From Bacteroidales bacterium (GTDB lineage: Bacteria; Bacteroidota; Bacteroidia; Bacteroidales; UBA932), in assembly GCA_017550525.1 (NCBI GenBank), contig JAFZOU010000068.1, forward strand, positions 1 to 64,000: a DNA stretch of 64,000 nucleotides. Direction: 5' to 3'. Each line of letters starts with the position of its first letter. Position 1 is the first letter of the stretch. The notes below the pieces were generated by a model. The model saw only the letters and a program-made list of their open reading frames with translations, was not told the DNA's origin and ran no database searches. Position numbers and translations under genes: made by a program. Shown here piece by piece: positions 25,778-34,281 of this stretch.

Positions 25778-27124
25778 ATGACCAAAGCCAGCAAATGGTA
25801 CAAGTGGGAGGTGCTGGCCCTGCTCTGGGTCGCATATCTCCTGAACCAGGGAGACCGTCAGGTCTTCAACTCCGTCCTGCCCCTCATAAGGGACAGTCTC
25901 AGCCTAACAGACACTTCAGTAAGCCTCATAGCGGTATTTTTCAACCTCTTCTACGCCGCAATGGTCCCCATTGGCGGCTGGATGGGAGACCGCTTTTCCC
26001 GCAAGTGGGTTACCACCCTCAGCATCCTTTTCTGGAGCGTTGCCACAATGTTCACTGGCCTTGCAAACGGCGTGTTCCTACTCATACTCACACGTTCCAT
26101 CGCTACCGGCGGCGGGGAGGCATTTTTCGGGCCCGCCAACTACTCCCTTCTGGGCCAGTACCACACTGACACCCGCGCAAGGGCAATGTCCATTCACCAG
26201 ACCTCCTATTACGTTGGAGTTATCCTGGCCGGATGGCTTGCCGGTTACATAGGTGACCACCTTGGCTGGCAGTACGCCTTCTACATATTCGGCGGCTCCG
26301 GCGTCCTCTGGGCCGCCGTAATGGCCTGGAGACTGAAAGACTATAAGCCGGAGGAGACTGTGGTGTCCGAACCCGTGGCCACCCTCGGCCACGTAAGAGG
26401 GAGGGGCCCGTCGACGGAGTCGATGGGAGGGGCCGGAGCGTCAGCGGAGGCGGTTCGGGCATCACAGTCATCCTCCGGCTCAAAGCCCAGTCTATGGGAC
26501 GGCTTCAGTACTGTGTTTACAACGCCAACGGCTCTGATGGTCACAATAGGGTTCTGTGGGTTCATATTTGTCATTACAGGATATATGACCTGGGTGCCCA
26601 CGTTCCTCCAGGAGAACTTCGGCCAGACGGGGGCCCAGGCGGGACTTCATTCAATGCTCTGGACCTATGTGGCGGCGTTTGTGGGAGTGCTCCTTGCCGG
26701 AACGCTCAGTGACAAATGGGCGGCAAAGGATCCCAGGAAGCGGATGGTGATCCAGGGCGCGGGTCTTATCCTTGGGGCGGCGTTCCTGCCGTTTATGGGG
26801 ACAGCAAAATCAATCTGGCTCCTGTACCTCTGCTTTGCAGGGTGGGGCTTTTTCAGAGCATTTTTCGATGCCAATATCTACGCCGCTCTCTACGACGTAA
26901 CTCCGGAGCACCTCCACGCAAGCTGCTCCAGCGCAATGATTATGACGGGCTTTGCCGTTGGCGCGACAGCACCATACATTCTTGCCCTCATAAAAGAGGC
27001 CACGGGCAGCCTCAACGCCACTTTCCCAATCCTTGGCGCAATCTGGCTCATCTGCGGCCTGGCGTGCCTATGGGTCAGTTACAAACACTACAATAAAGAC
27101 CACAATAAATTATATGAACGCTAA
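25778..27124 (+). CDS. MFS sugar or sugar-acid permease with a repeat insertion in its central loop
   Basis: Protein of 448 residues with about 12 membrane segments. LLNQGDRQVFNSVLPLI and the GDRFSRKW loop between segments 2 and 3 fit the anion:cation symporter branch (hexuronate/phthalate permeases). The cytoplasmic loop between segments 6 and 7 (about residues 190-235) is low-complexity (GRGPSTESMGGAGASAEAV) and is encoded by a repeat element at 26347-26479. The frame is kept and both membrane halves look intact. It is the first gene of the locus, under the GntR-type operator. Its end overlaps the isomerase start by 11 bp. Confidence 0.85.
   Translation: MTKASKWYKWEVLALLWVAYLLNQGDRQVFNSVLPLIRDSLSLTDTSVSLIAVFFNLFYAAMVPIGGWMGDRFSRKWVTTLSILFWSVATMFTGLANGVFLLILTRSIATGGGEAFFGPANYSLLGQYHTDTRARAMSIHQTSYYVGVILAGWLAGYIGDHLGWQYAFYIFGGSGVLWAAVMAWRLKDYKPEETVVSEPVATLGHVRGRGPSTESMGGAGASAEAVRASQSSSGSKPSLWDGFSTVFTTPTALMVTIGFCGFIFVITGYMTWVPTFLQENFGQTGAQAGLHSMLWTYVAAFVGVLLAGTLSDKWAAKDPRKRMVIQGAGLILGAAFLPFMGTAKSIWLLYLCFAGWGFFRAFFDANIYAALYDVTPEHLHASCSSAMIMTGFAVGATAPYILALIKEATGSLNATFPILGAIWLICGLACLWVSYKHYNKDHNKLYER
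26347..26479. repeat. Repeat core with locus-specific inverted arms, in frame in the permease gene
   Basis: Arms of 27 and 28 bp (26347-26373 and 26452-26479) are near-perfect inverted repeats. They enclose a core beginning gtggccaccctcggcc, then aagagggaggggccc and gggagggg. The same core, in the other orientation, lies at 56894-56956 within a different pair of perfect inverted arms. The core therefore moves or is copied, while the arms belong to the site. Confidence 0.75.
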
Positions 27125-28577
27125 AGAGAAAAACCGTAAACCGAAGGCGGGACTGCTTCTTATAGCATCTCCCAGGTTCAAAAGCCTCAGCGGCCCTAAG
27201 CGCGGAACCTACGGGGAACGCAAGGAAATTACCGTCAGGGAGATCAAGGCCACAATGGGCTTTCTGGATCTTGTAGACCCGGGAATTGTCTACGAAAGGG
27301 AGGACGCGGAGAAAGCAATCAGGCTCTTCTTTGATGAGAAAGTGGATTTCATCTACGCCCAGTTCCTTTCCTGGAGCGAAGACTTTGCCTGGATAAGGTT
27401 CCTCAGGGACTGCCCTGATATTCCCATCTTCTTTGCCAACGTGGCGGCTCCAAAGATGACTTTTGAAACCACCCTTGACGAGGACGACTTTGTGGATTAC
27501 CTCTGCGCAGGCACCCTTGTGGGCTCCCTGGAGGCATCCGGAAGCATAAAGCGCGTTCCCAGGAAGAACGTCAAGACAGTTATGGGCACCCGTGAGGAGA
27601 TTACGGAGAAGTTGAGGATCTTTGCCGATGCAGCCCGCGTAAGGGCAATCCTTCGGCGCTCCAACGTGGGCCTTATGGCCAATATGAACGAGGCTATGTG
27701 GAGCACCTACTTCGACAATTACGACCTCTTCACAAAAATCGGCCCTGAAATCCATTACCTCCCCTATTCCGACTACGGTGCAGAAATAGATAACTTGTCG
27801 GACGAAGAAGTGGACACCTATGCACACAACCTCACATCCCGCTACAAGATGATGGAGGATGTGGAGTACGACAAACTCATAGGCTGTGTGAAGGCCACCC
27901 TCGCCATTAAGAAGATGGCGGAGAAGAACAACATAGACTGTTTTGTCTACAATGACATAGACCAGGCCACCTTCCGTACCGCCGGCTGCCGCGCTGGCTT
28001 CTACCCCAACTGGTTCAACGAGAACGTTAGCGTACTGGTCCCTGAGGCCGATATAGGAGCGGGCCTTATCACCTACATCCTCAAGCTTATCTCCGGAAAG
28101 CACGTCAATTTCATTGAACCTTTCCACATTGAGGACGATTATGGCACATTTGCAGGCGGTCACGCCGGTCCCAACGACCACAATGACCCCGCCTGGCAGG
28201 ACAACGTGATCATCTCCCGTGACGTCCGCTTTGCAAAGACCTCCTGGAAGTATGCCGGAGCGCCTTTTGCCTGGTACCGCATAAGCCCCGGTCTCAAGAC
28301 CGTGGCGGGCCTTTATGAGGAAGAAGGCAAGTATAAACTCATCACTTTCCTTGCCACCAGCCTCTCTGAAAAAGAAACTCCCCAGAGTACAAAGAAACAC
28401 CTTCTGGCAACATATACCCACACCATCTTCAAGCCGGAAGTTCCTGTGAAGCGGCTATGGGAGGAAGTCCTGAGGATTGGCGCCACGCAGCACTACGCCA
28501 TTGTGGACGGAGACTGCCGCGCGCAGCTTCAGGACCTTGCAGAAATAATGGGATTTGATTTTTACAGCATAAGGTAG
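27114..28577 (+). CDS. L-fucose/L-arabinose isomerase-family protein
   Basis: Protein of 487 residues, cytoplasmic. I start at the ATG at 27114, which overlaps the permease end by 11 bp, because the longer frame lies inside the permease gene. The fold reads as the FucI/AraA type: N-terminal Rossmann-like part (KAGLLLIASPRFKSLSG, FFANVAAPKMTF) and a C-terminal sugar-binding part (FIEPFHIEDDYGTFAGGHAG). Such proteins convert aldoses to ketoses with a divalent metal. With the following phosphomannose-isomerase-like and ROK kinase genes it suggests a compact cytoplasmic pathway for the imported sugar. Which sugar is not readable. Confidence 0.75.
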   Translation: MNAKEKNRKPKAGLLLIASPRFKSLSGPKRGTYGERKEITVREIKATMGFLDLVDPGIVYEREDAEKAIRLFFDEKVDFIYAQFLSWSEDFAWIRFLRDCPDIPIFFANVAAPKMTFETTLDEDDFVDYLCAGTLVGSLEASGSIKRVPRKNVKTVMGTREEITEKLRIFADAARVRAILRRSNVGLMANMNEAMWSTYFDNYDLFTKIGPEIHYLPYSDYGAEIDNLSDEEVDTYAHNLTSRYKMMEDVEYDKLIGCVKATLAIKKMAEKNNIDCFVYNDIDQATFRTAGCRAGFYPNWFNENVSVLVPEADIGAGLITYILKLISGKHVNFIEPFHIEDDYGTFAGGHAGPNDHNDPAWQDNVIISRDVRFAKTSWKYAGAPFAWYRISPGLKTVAGLYEEEGKYKLITFLATSLSEKETPQSTKKHLLATYTHTIFKPEVPVKRLWEEVLRIGATQHYAIVDGDCRAQLQDLAEIMGFDFYSIR

Positions 28578-28578
28578 T

Positions 28579-30450
28579 ATGTCATTTATGTACAACCCGT
28601 TCCCCTTTCACGACCCTAAACCCGTGAACAGGCCGGAACTGAGCCAAAAGACAATAGAATCCATAGTATCAGGCGGCACCCAGAAGGTTGCGAAGGCCTT
28701 TATGACCGCTATCGCCCAAAAAGTGGAGGAAGAAGGCGCCATAGTTGCCTTTGACGGCTACACCACCACCAAATGGGATCTCCTTGTGAGCCTTCTTGCC
28801 CGCGAGTGCGATGTATTTGGCTTCAAGATAGAGTTCGTAGACAGTTACAGGAGCACCTTCAAAAGCGGAGAGGAGATTGACTCCATCATAGACCCCCTCC
28901 TTATCTGGGACAAGAAGATAGACCCCACCCTCCTTTACGGAAAGGTGTATCACGGAGGGTATATCGGCCTTATGGACCCGGAGAAGGTGGATGCGTTCAA
29001 AAAGGAAATCCCGGCCCTGAAAGCCCCCGGGACGCTTGTGGTAGTATATGGCTACGGCTGCCTCATAAAGGAATTCAGGCCCATTTACGATGTCCGCTGC
29101 TGGTTTGACATCACCCCTATGAACTCTATGCTCCGTATCCGTGCTGGGGAATACGCAAACATCGGCAAAAAACATACTGGCATAATAAACCGCACCATCC
29201 GCCGCTGCTACTACTGCGACTTCGAGAACGCCGTGCAGCTAAGAAAGGAACTCTTTGCAACGGGAGAACTGGACTGGTACTTCCTGGACAATGACAGGGC
29301 AAACCTCCAGATGATGCCCTTCGAGTCCTTTGCCGATATTTGCGCGCAGCTTGTGAAATATCCCTTCCGCGCAAGGCCCTGCTACCTGGAGGGTGTCTGG
29401 GGCGGAAGTTATATGACAAAACTACGCCACCTCCCAAAGAAAATGCGTAACGCCGCCTGGGTTTTTGATTTCATCCCTATGGAGGTAAGCGTCCTTGTGG
29501 AAGCGGGGGAGGAAAAACTGGACATAAACTACTGCTCCTTCGTGCATAAGGAGGGCATACGCCTTATGGGAGAGACCTGCGTGAAGAAATACAAGGGCTA
29601 CTTCCCCATCCGCTTCAACTGGGACGACTCCTACCACAGCACCGGCAATATGAGCATCCAGTGCCATTCCGGCGGCAAATTCAACGTGGAGAACTACAAT
29701 GAGTTCGGCCGCCAGGACGAGAGTTATTACGTGGTCATAACAGGCCACGAGGCCAAGACTTTCATCGGCTTCCGCGATGATGCCGATATCCCTGCCTTCT
29801 TCCGTGAGATTGAGGCGGCCGATACTGAGCACAAGGAGTGCGACTATATGAAGTACGTGAGCTACGAGGAGTCAAAGCCAGGTCTCCAGGTGATGCTTCC
29901 AGCCGGAACCATCCACTCCAGCGGCCGCAACCAGGTTATCCTGGAGATAGGATCCCTCACCATCGGCTCATATACATATAAGATGTACGACTACCTCCGC
30001 CTTGATTTTGACGGTAAGCAGAGGCCCATCCACACGCATCTTGGAGAACTCAACGTGCGACAGGACCGAAGGTACAGTGAGATACACAATCCTGAAAGCC
30101 CGGAATACATAGTCCAGAAGCCTCGTCTTGACGCGGAAGGAGAAGGCTGGAAGGAGTACATCCTTGGAGAGAATCCCCAGATGTACATTTCCCTCCGCCG
30201 CCTGGAATTTGACGTTAAGTGCGAGCAGGATACCCGTGGAGAGAAGTTCCACGTTCTCACCCTTGTTGACGGAGACCACATCCGTATCCGCAGCGAGGCG
30301 CATCCTGAGCACTATTTTGACCTTGACTTTATGGAGATTGCCTGCGTACCGGCATCCTTTGGAAAATACGTAATTGAAAATCTGGGCAAGGAGCCCATAA
30401 GAGTTCATAAGACCTGCCTAAGAGACGGCTATGAGTTTGACCCTGCTTGA
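28579..30450 (+). CDS. Class I phosphomannose-isomerase-like protein with a long N-terminal extension
   Basis: Protein of 623 residues. The second half carries all four zinc-ligand blocks of type I phosphomannose isomerase: SIQCHSGGKF (Q361, H363), QDESYYVVI with its glutamate, and PAGTIHSSGRNQVILEIG (H446). The first 330 residues are not part of a normal ManA (about 320-400 residues). They contain an alpha/beta region (GAIVAFDGYTTTKWDLLVS, TLVVVYGYGCLIKEF) that resembles a nucleotide-kinase fold without a visible P-loop GKS. It may bind the substrate or be a dead kinase. It lies 1 bp after the isomerase gene and overlaps the ROK kinase start by 20 bp. Confidence 0.72.
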   Translation: MSFMYNPFPFHDPKPVNRPELSQKTIESIVSGGTQKVAKAFMTAIAQKVEEEGAIVAFDGYTTTKWDLLVSLLARECDVFGFKIEFVDSYRSTFKSGEEIDSIIDPLLIWDKKIDPTLLYGKVYHGGYIGLMDPEKVDAFKKEIPALKAPGTLVVVYGYGCLIKEFRPIYDVRCWFDITPMNSMLRIRAGEYANIGKKHTGIINRTIRRCYYCDFENAVQLRKELFATGELDWYFLDNDRANLQMMPFESFADICAQLVKYPFRARPCYLEGVWGGSYMTKLRHLPKKMRNAAWVFDFIPMEVSVLVEAGEEKLDINYCSFVHKEGIRLMGETCVKKYKGYFPIRFNWDDSYHSTGNMSIQCHSGGKFNVENYNEFGRQDESYYVVITGHEAKTFIGFRDDADIPAFFREIEAADTEHKECDYMKYVSYEESKPGLQVMLPAGTIHSSGRNQVILEIGSLTIGSYTYKMYDYLRLDFDGKQRPIHTHLGELNVRQDRRYSEIHNPESPEYIVQKPRLDAEGEGWKEYILGENPQMYISLRRLEFDVKCEQDTRGEKFHVLTLVDGDHIRIRSEAHPEHYFDLDFMEIACVPASFGKYVIENLGKEPIRVHKTCLRDGYEFDPA

Positions 30451-31207
30451 CATAGGCGGCAGTTACATCAAGTGCGCCGATGGAAGAAAGATTCCCGCCG
30501 CCTCCAGGGGCAGCCGGGAAGAGATTTCCGCGGCCCTCATGGAGGCAGTCGGTGGTGCAGACCGTATAGGCATCGCAATCCCCGGACCGTTTGACTTCCG
30601 CAACGGCATATTCCTTATGAAACACAAGTATGAGGCCGTTTACGGAGAGTCTTTCAGGGAACTTGCCGGCCTTGGACCGAACACCGACATCCGCTTTATG
30701 CACGACGTAAACGCCCCTCTTGCGGGTGCCCTGAAGATGATGGGACTGAAAGACGCAGCTCTTATAACCATAGGGACCGGTCTTGGATTCAGTTACGCCA
30801 TTGACGGGGATGTGAAGGAGAATCCGGCCGGATCCCCCGCAATGAGCCTATGGTGCGCTCCCTGGAAAGGAGGCATCCTGGAAGATTTTGTAAGCGCCCG
30901 CGCTGTCAGTTCAGCCTATACCCGCAAAACCGGAAAGCCCTGCAGAAGTGCCTACGAGGCTGCAAAACTGGCCGAAACAGGAGACCTTGATGCAATGGAA
31001 GTGTATTCCTATATGGGCTCCGTCCTTGGACAGGCGCTGAGGCCCATTCTTGACAGCCTTGGTATCAGAATCCTCCTTATGGGCGGGCAGATTTCCAGGT
31101 CGATGAGCCTTATGATACGCCCCCTTAAGTCCGAATTACCCGGCGTGGAGATACTTCAGGCACCGGAAAATGCAGTGTTTGAAGGGCTTAAGACCCTATT
31201 TGAATAA
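30431..31207 (+). CDS. ROK-family sugar kinase, minimal form
   Basis: Protein of 258 residues. LLDIGGSYIK at the N-terminus and LITIGTGLGFSYAIDGDV are the two ATP-binding motifs, and MHDVNAPLAGAL holds the catalytic aspartate in the usual place. There is no helix-turn-helix, so it is an enzyme and not a regulator. The CxCGxxGCxE zinc motif of most ROK kinases is absent, and at that place it reads SLWCAPWKGG. It is about 40 residues shorter than usual. By context it phosphorylates the ketose or hexose delivered by the locus. The start overlaps the upstream gene by 20 bp. Confidence 0.8.
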   Translation: MSLTLLDIGGSYIKCADGRKIPAASRGSREEISAALMEAVGGADRIGIAIPGPFDFRNGIFLMKHKYEAVYGESFRELAGLGPNTDIRFMHDVNAPLAGALKMMGLKDAALITIGTGLGFSYAIDGDVKENPAGSPAMSLWCAPWKGGILEDFVSARAVSSAYTRKTGKPCRSAYEAAKLAETGDLDAMEVYSYMGSVLGQALRPILDSLGIRILLMGGQISRSMSLMIRPLKSELPGVEILQAPENAVFEGLKTLFE

Positions 31208-31224
31208 AACCAACCATTAACTAT

Positions 31225-34200
31225 ATGACTATCAGAAACTCAGTCAGAACCCTTTTCGCGGCGACAGCGGTTCTTATCATAGGACTTGCTGCGGCACCTC
31301 CCGCCAACGGCCAGAGCCGCACCGTGAAAGGCGTTGTCCTTGACGAGACCGAAGCCCCGGTTGCGGGAGCGTTCGTTACCGTCAGGAACGAGACCCGCGG
31401 CGTCATGACAGACGGCGCCGGACGCTTTGACATCAGCGTGAAGCCTTCCGATGTCCTCATTGTGAGTTTCCTTGGCTACGAGGACGAGCAGGTTCCCGTC
31501 GGGGAGCAGAAGGAACTCCTTGTGAAACTGGTTCCGCAGGCCAACCAACTGGAAGAGGTTGTGAAAGTTGCCTATGGCACCCAGAAGAAGGCCTCCATCA
31601 TCGGTTCCATCACTACCGTGGATGCGGAGCAGCTCAAATCCCCTATCGGCCAGCTTTCCACAGGCCTTGCGGGTAAGCTTGCCGGAGTTGTGGCCGTGCA
31701 GCACACCGGTGAACCGGGCTCCAGCGCGGAATTCTGGATCCGCGGCGTCAACACCTTCGGAGCCAATTCCTACCCGCTTATCCTGGTAGACGGCGTGGAG
31801 CGTTCAATGGACCTTGTGGACACTGAGGACATTGCCTCCTTCTCCATCCTGAAGGACGCAACGGCAACGGCCCTTTACGGTGTGCGCGGTGCTAACGGCA
31901 TCGTGCTCATAACCACCCGCCGCGGCTCCGAGTCAAAGCCCAAGGTTAACGTAAAGATAGAGAGCGGCTTCACTTCCCCCACGCAGTTACCCAAGATGGC
32001 ATCGGCCGAGCAGTTCATAGATTACCTCAACTTGATGAAGCCCGGAACGATTGACGACTACGCCAAACGAATGTATCTATCAGGCACTGACCCGGACCTC
32101 TACCCCAACGTGGACTGGATCCACGAGATATTCAAGGAGCAGGCTATGACCCTCAAGGCCAATGTCAATGTTACCGGCGGAACCAAGAACGTGCGTTACT
32201 ACGCCGGCGGCTCATACTATTTTGAGGACGGTATCTTCAATGTGGAGAAGAACGACAGGTATAATTCCCAGATGAATTACAGCCGGTTCAACTTCCGCAC
32301 CAACGTGGACATCAACGTAACCAAGTCCACCACCCTTGGTATGGACATTTCCACGCAGTTCACAAAGAAGAACCAGCCCGGAACAAGCCTCAGCGACATC
32401 TACAACTACACTATGCAGATTACGCCCATCGGCTTCCCCAAGGTGTTCAGTGACGGAACCCTCTCCAACCCGGAGACCGGCCACAACCCCTACAATATGA
32501 TTAACAATATGGGCTATGCCACGGTGAATACGCAGAATGCCCAGACTACGGTTTCCCTTACGCAGGACTTCTCCGAGATAATTACGGAGGGCCTTACCGC
32601 AAAGGTCCAGGTCTCCTGGGACGCCCGGACGGCATCGTCCGTCACAAACGGAATCCTCCCGAGGGTATACTATATGGACCCGGCCACAAGGGAATATATC
32701 CCCCAGAACAACACCGCCGGATACATCAACGTTTCCAGTTCCTCCCAGAGCGGTTATACGGTTCTTAACGTGGAGGCATCGGCCAACTATGAACGCACGT
32801 TTGCGTCCCGTCACAGGGTGAGCGGTATGTTCCTCTACTACCTCAGGGACCGCAGCAACACCCACCCCGGATATGACTACTGGGAGACATTCCCTCGAAA
32901 GAGCCTGGGTATAGCGGGACGTGCCACATACTCATACAGGGACCGCTACTTTGCCGAATTCAACTTCGGTTACAACGGTTCCGAGAACTTCTCCCCCGGT
33001 CACCGCTTCGGTTTCTTCCCTTCCGCCGCAGTTGGATACATCATCTCCAACGAGAGGTTCTGGGACCCCATCAAGGACGTTGTGTCCCTCCTGAAGTTCA
33101 AGGCCTCCATCGGCAAGGTGGGCAACGACCAGATTGGCGGCGGACGCCGATTTGGCTACAACACCACTATGGATATAACGGGCGTGAACGGTTTCAGTTG
33201 GGGCGAGCAGCGGAGCGCCTGGGTGGACGGCGTTGCGACCGGTGAGATAGGTAACCCGGACATCGAGTGGGAAGAGGCCCTGAAAAGGAATATCGGCTTT
33301 GAACTGAATATGTTCAGGGACCACCTCAAGATCCAGTTCGACTACTTCAACGACTACCGCAGCGGCATCTTCATCACCCGCCAGAGCCTTCCCGACGCTG
33401 TGGGCCTTAGGAAAACCCAGTACGTAAACATCGGCGAGATGCAGAACGCCGGTTTTGATATGTCGGCCCAGTTTGACTGGCTGTTCGGGAACGGCCTCTC
33501 CGTATCCACCCGCGGCAATTTCACCTTCAACCGCAACCGTCGCGTGTACGATGACAAACCCAGCCAGATATGGCCGTACCAAAACACCGCAGGGTTTGCC
33601 AACAACCAGCAGCGCGGCCTCATCGCGGAGGGCCTCTTCATGACCCGGGAGGAGATTGACTCCTGGCCAAGCCAATATGGCAGGGACCTCCAGCCCGGTG
33701 ACATCAAGTATCGTGACGTCAACGGAGACGGTATAGTCAACGACTTCGATATGGTTCCCATCGGATATACCAGCATCCCCGAAATCAACTACGGCTTCGG
33801 ACTCAGCCTAAACTGGAAGGGCATAGACGCCAGCGTCTTCTTCAGCGGAATGTCTCACGTGACGCGCTTCATCGGCGGATACAACCTCTACGGCGGCGCC
33901 GCTACCAACGTCCTCATCCAGGGACAGGTCTTTGCCGATGTGATAGAGCGCAGTTGGTCCGTAACCGGAGATCCCCACGCCGAGTATCCCCGCTTCACGG
34001 TGGAAGCATCGGCCAACAATCAGGCCCGCTCCACCTTCTGGCAGAAGGATATGAGTTTCCTTCGCCTGAAGAACGCCGAACTGGGATATACCCTCCCCAA
34101 GAAATGGACAAAGAAGGCCGGAATGAGCGCCGTACGCATCTACGTGCAGGGCGTGAACCTCCTTACCTTCTCAGGCTTCAAACTCTGGGATCCGGAACTT

Positions 34201-34269
34201 GAATCCTCTTACGGAAACGTGTATCCGCTCACCCGCAACGTGAGCCTTGGCCTCAACATCAACTTCTAA
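31225..34269 (+). CDS. SusC/RagA-family TonB-dependent transporter
   Basis: Protein of 1014 residues with a signal peptide ending near ANGQS. Domains: carboxypeptidase-like CNA-B domain (TVKGVVLDETEAPVAGAFV), TonB-contact motif in the variant form EEVVKVAYGTQKKAS, plug (TGLAGKLAGVVAVQHTGEPG; DATATALYGVRGANGIVLIT) and barrel ending in SLGLNINF. It is the import channel of the second glycan locus. The variant KVAYG in place of VVGYG is seen in many RagA-like members. A SusD gene follows after 12 bp. Confidence 0.96.
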   Translation: MTIRNSVRTLFAATAVLIIGLAAAPPANGQSRTVKGVVLDETEAPVAGAFVTVRNETRGVMTDGAGRFDISVKPSDVLIVSFLGYEDEQVPVGEQKELLVKLVPQANQLEEVVKVAYGTQKKASIIGSITTVDAEQLKSPIGQLSTGLAGKLAGVVAVQHTGEPGSSAEFWIRGVNTFGANSYPLILVDGVERSMDLVDTEDIASFSILKDATATALYGVRGANGIVLITTRRGSESKPKVNVKIESGFTSPTQLPKMASAEQFIDYLNLMKPGTIDDYAKRMYLSGTDPDLYPNVDWIHEIFKEQAMTLKANVNVTGGTKNVRYYAGGSYYFEDGIFNVEKNDRYNSQMNYSRFNFRTNVDINVTKSTTLGMDISTQFTKKNQPGTSLSDIYNYTMQITPIGFPKVFSDGTLSNPETGHNPYNMINNMGYATVNTQNAQTTVSLTQDFSEIITEGLTAKVQVSWDARTASSVTNGILPRVYYMDPATREYIPQNNTAGYINVSSSSQSGYTVLNVEASANYERTFASRHRVSGMFLYYLRDRSNTHPGYDYWETFPRKSLGIAGRATYSYRDRYFAEFNFGYNGSENFSPGHRFGFFPSAAVGYIISNERFWDPIKDVVSLLKFKASIGKVGNDQIGGGRRFGYNTTMDITGVNGFSWGEQRSAWVDGVATGEIGNPDIEWEEALKRNIGFELNMFRDHLKIQFDYFNDYRSGIFITRQSLPDAVGLRKTQYVNIGEMQNAGFDMSAQFDWLFGNGLSVSTRGNFTFNRNRRVYDDKPSQIWPYQNTAGFANNQQRGLIAEGLFMTREEIDSWPSQYGRDLQPGDIKYRDVNGDGIVNDFDMVPIGYTSIPEINYGFGLSLNWKGIDASVFFSGMSHVTRFIGGYNLYGGAATNVLIQGQVFADVIERSWSVTGDPHAEYPRFTVEASANNQARSTFWQKDMSFLRLKNAELGYTLPKKWTKKAGMSAVRIYVQGVNLLTFSGFKLWDPELESSYGNVYPLTRNVSLGLNINF

Positions 34270-34281
34270 AGACGCTGCACT

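Noticed and set aside
27075..28421. A 448-residue minus-strand frame opposite the sugar isomerase gene
   Set aside because: Antisense shadow of the isomerase; no family features.
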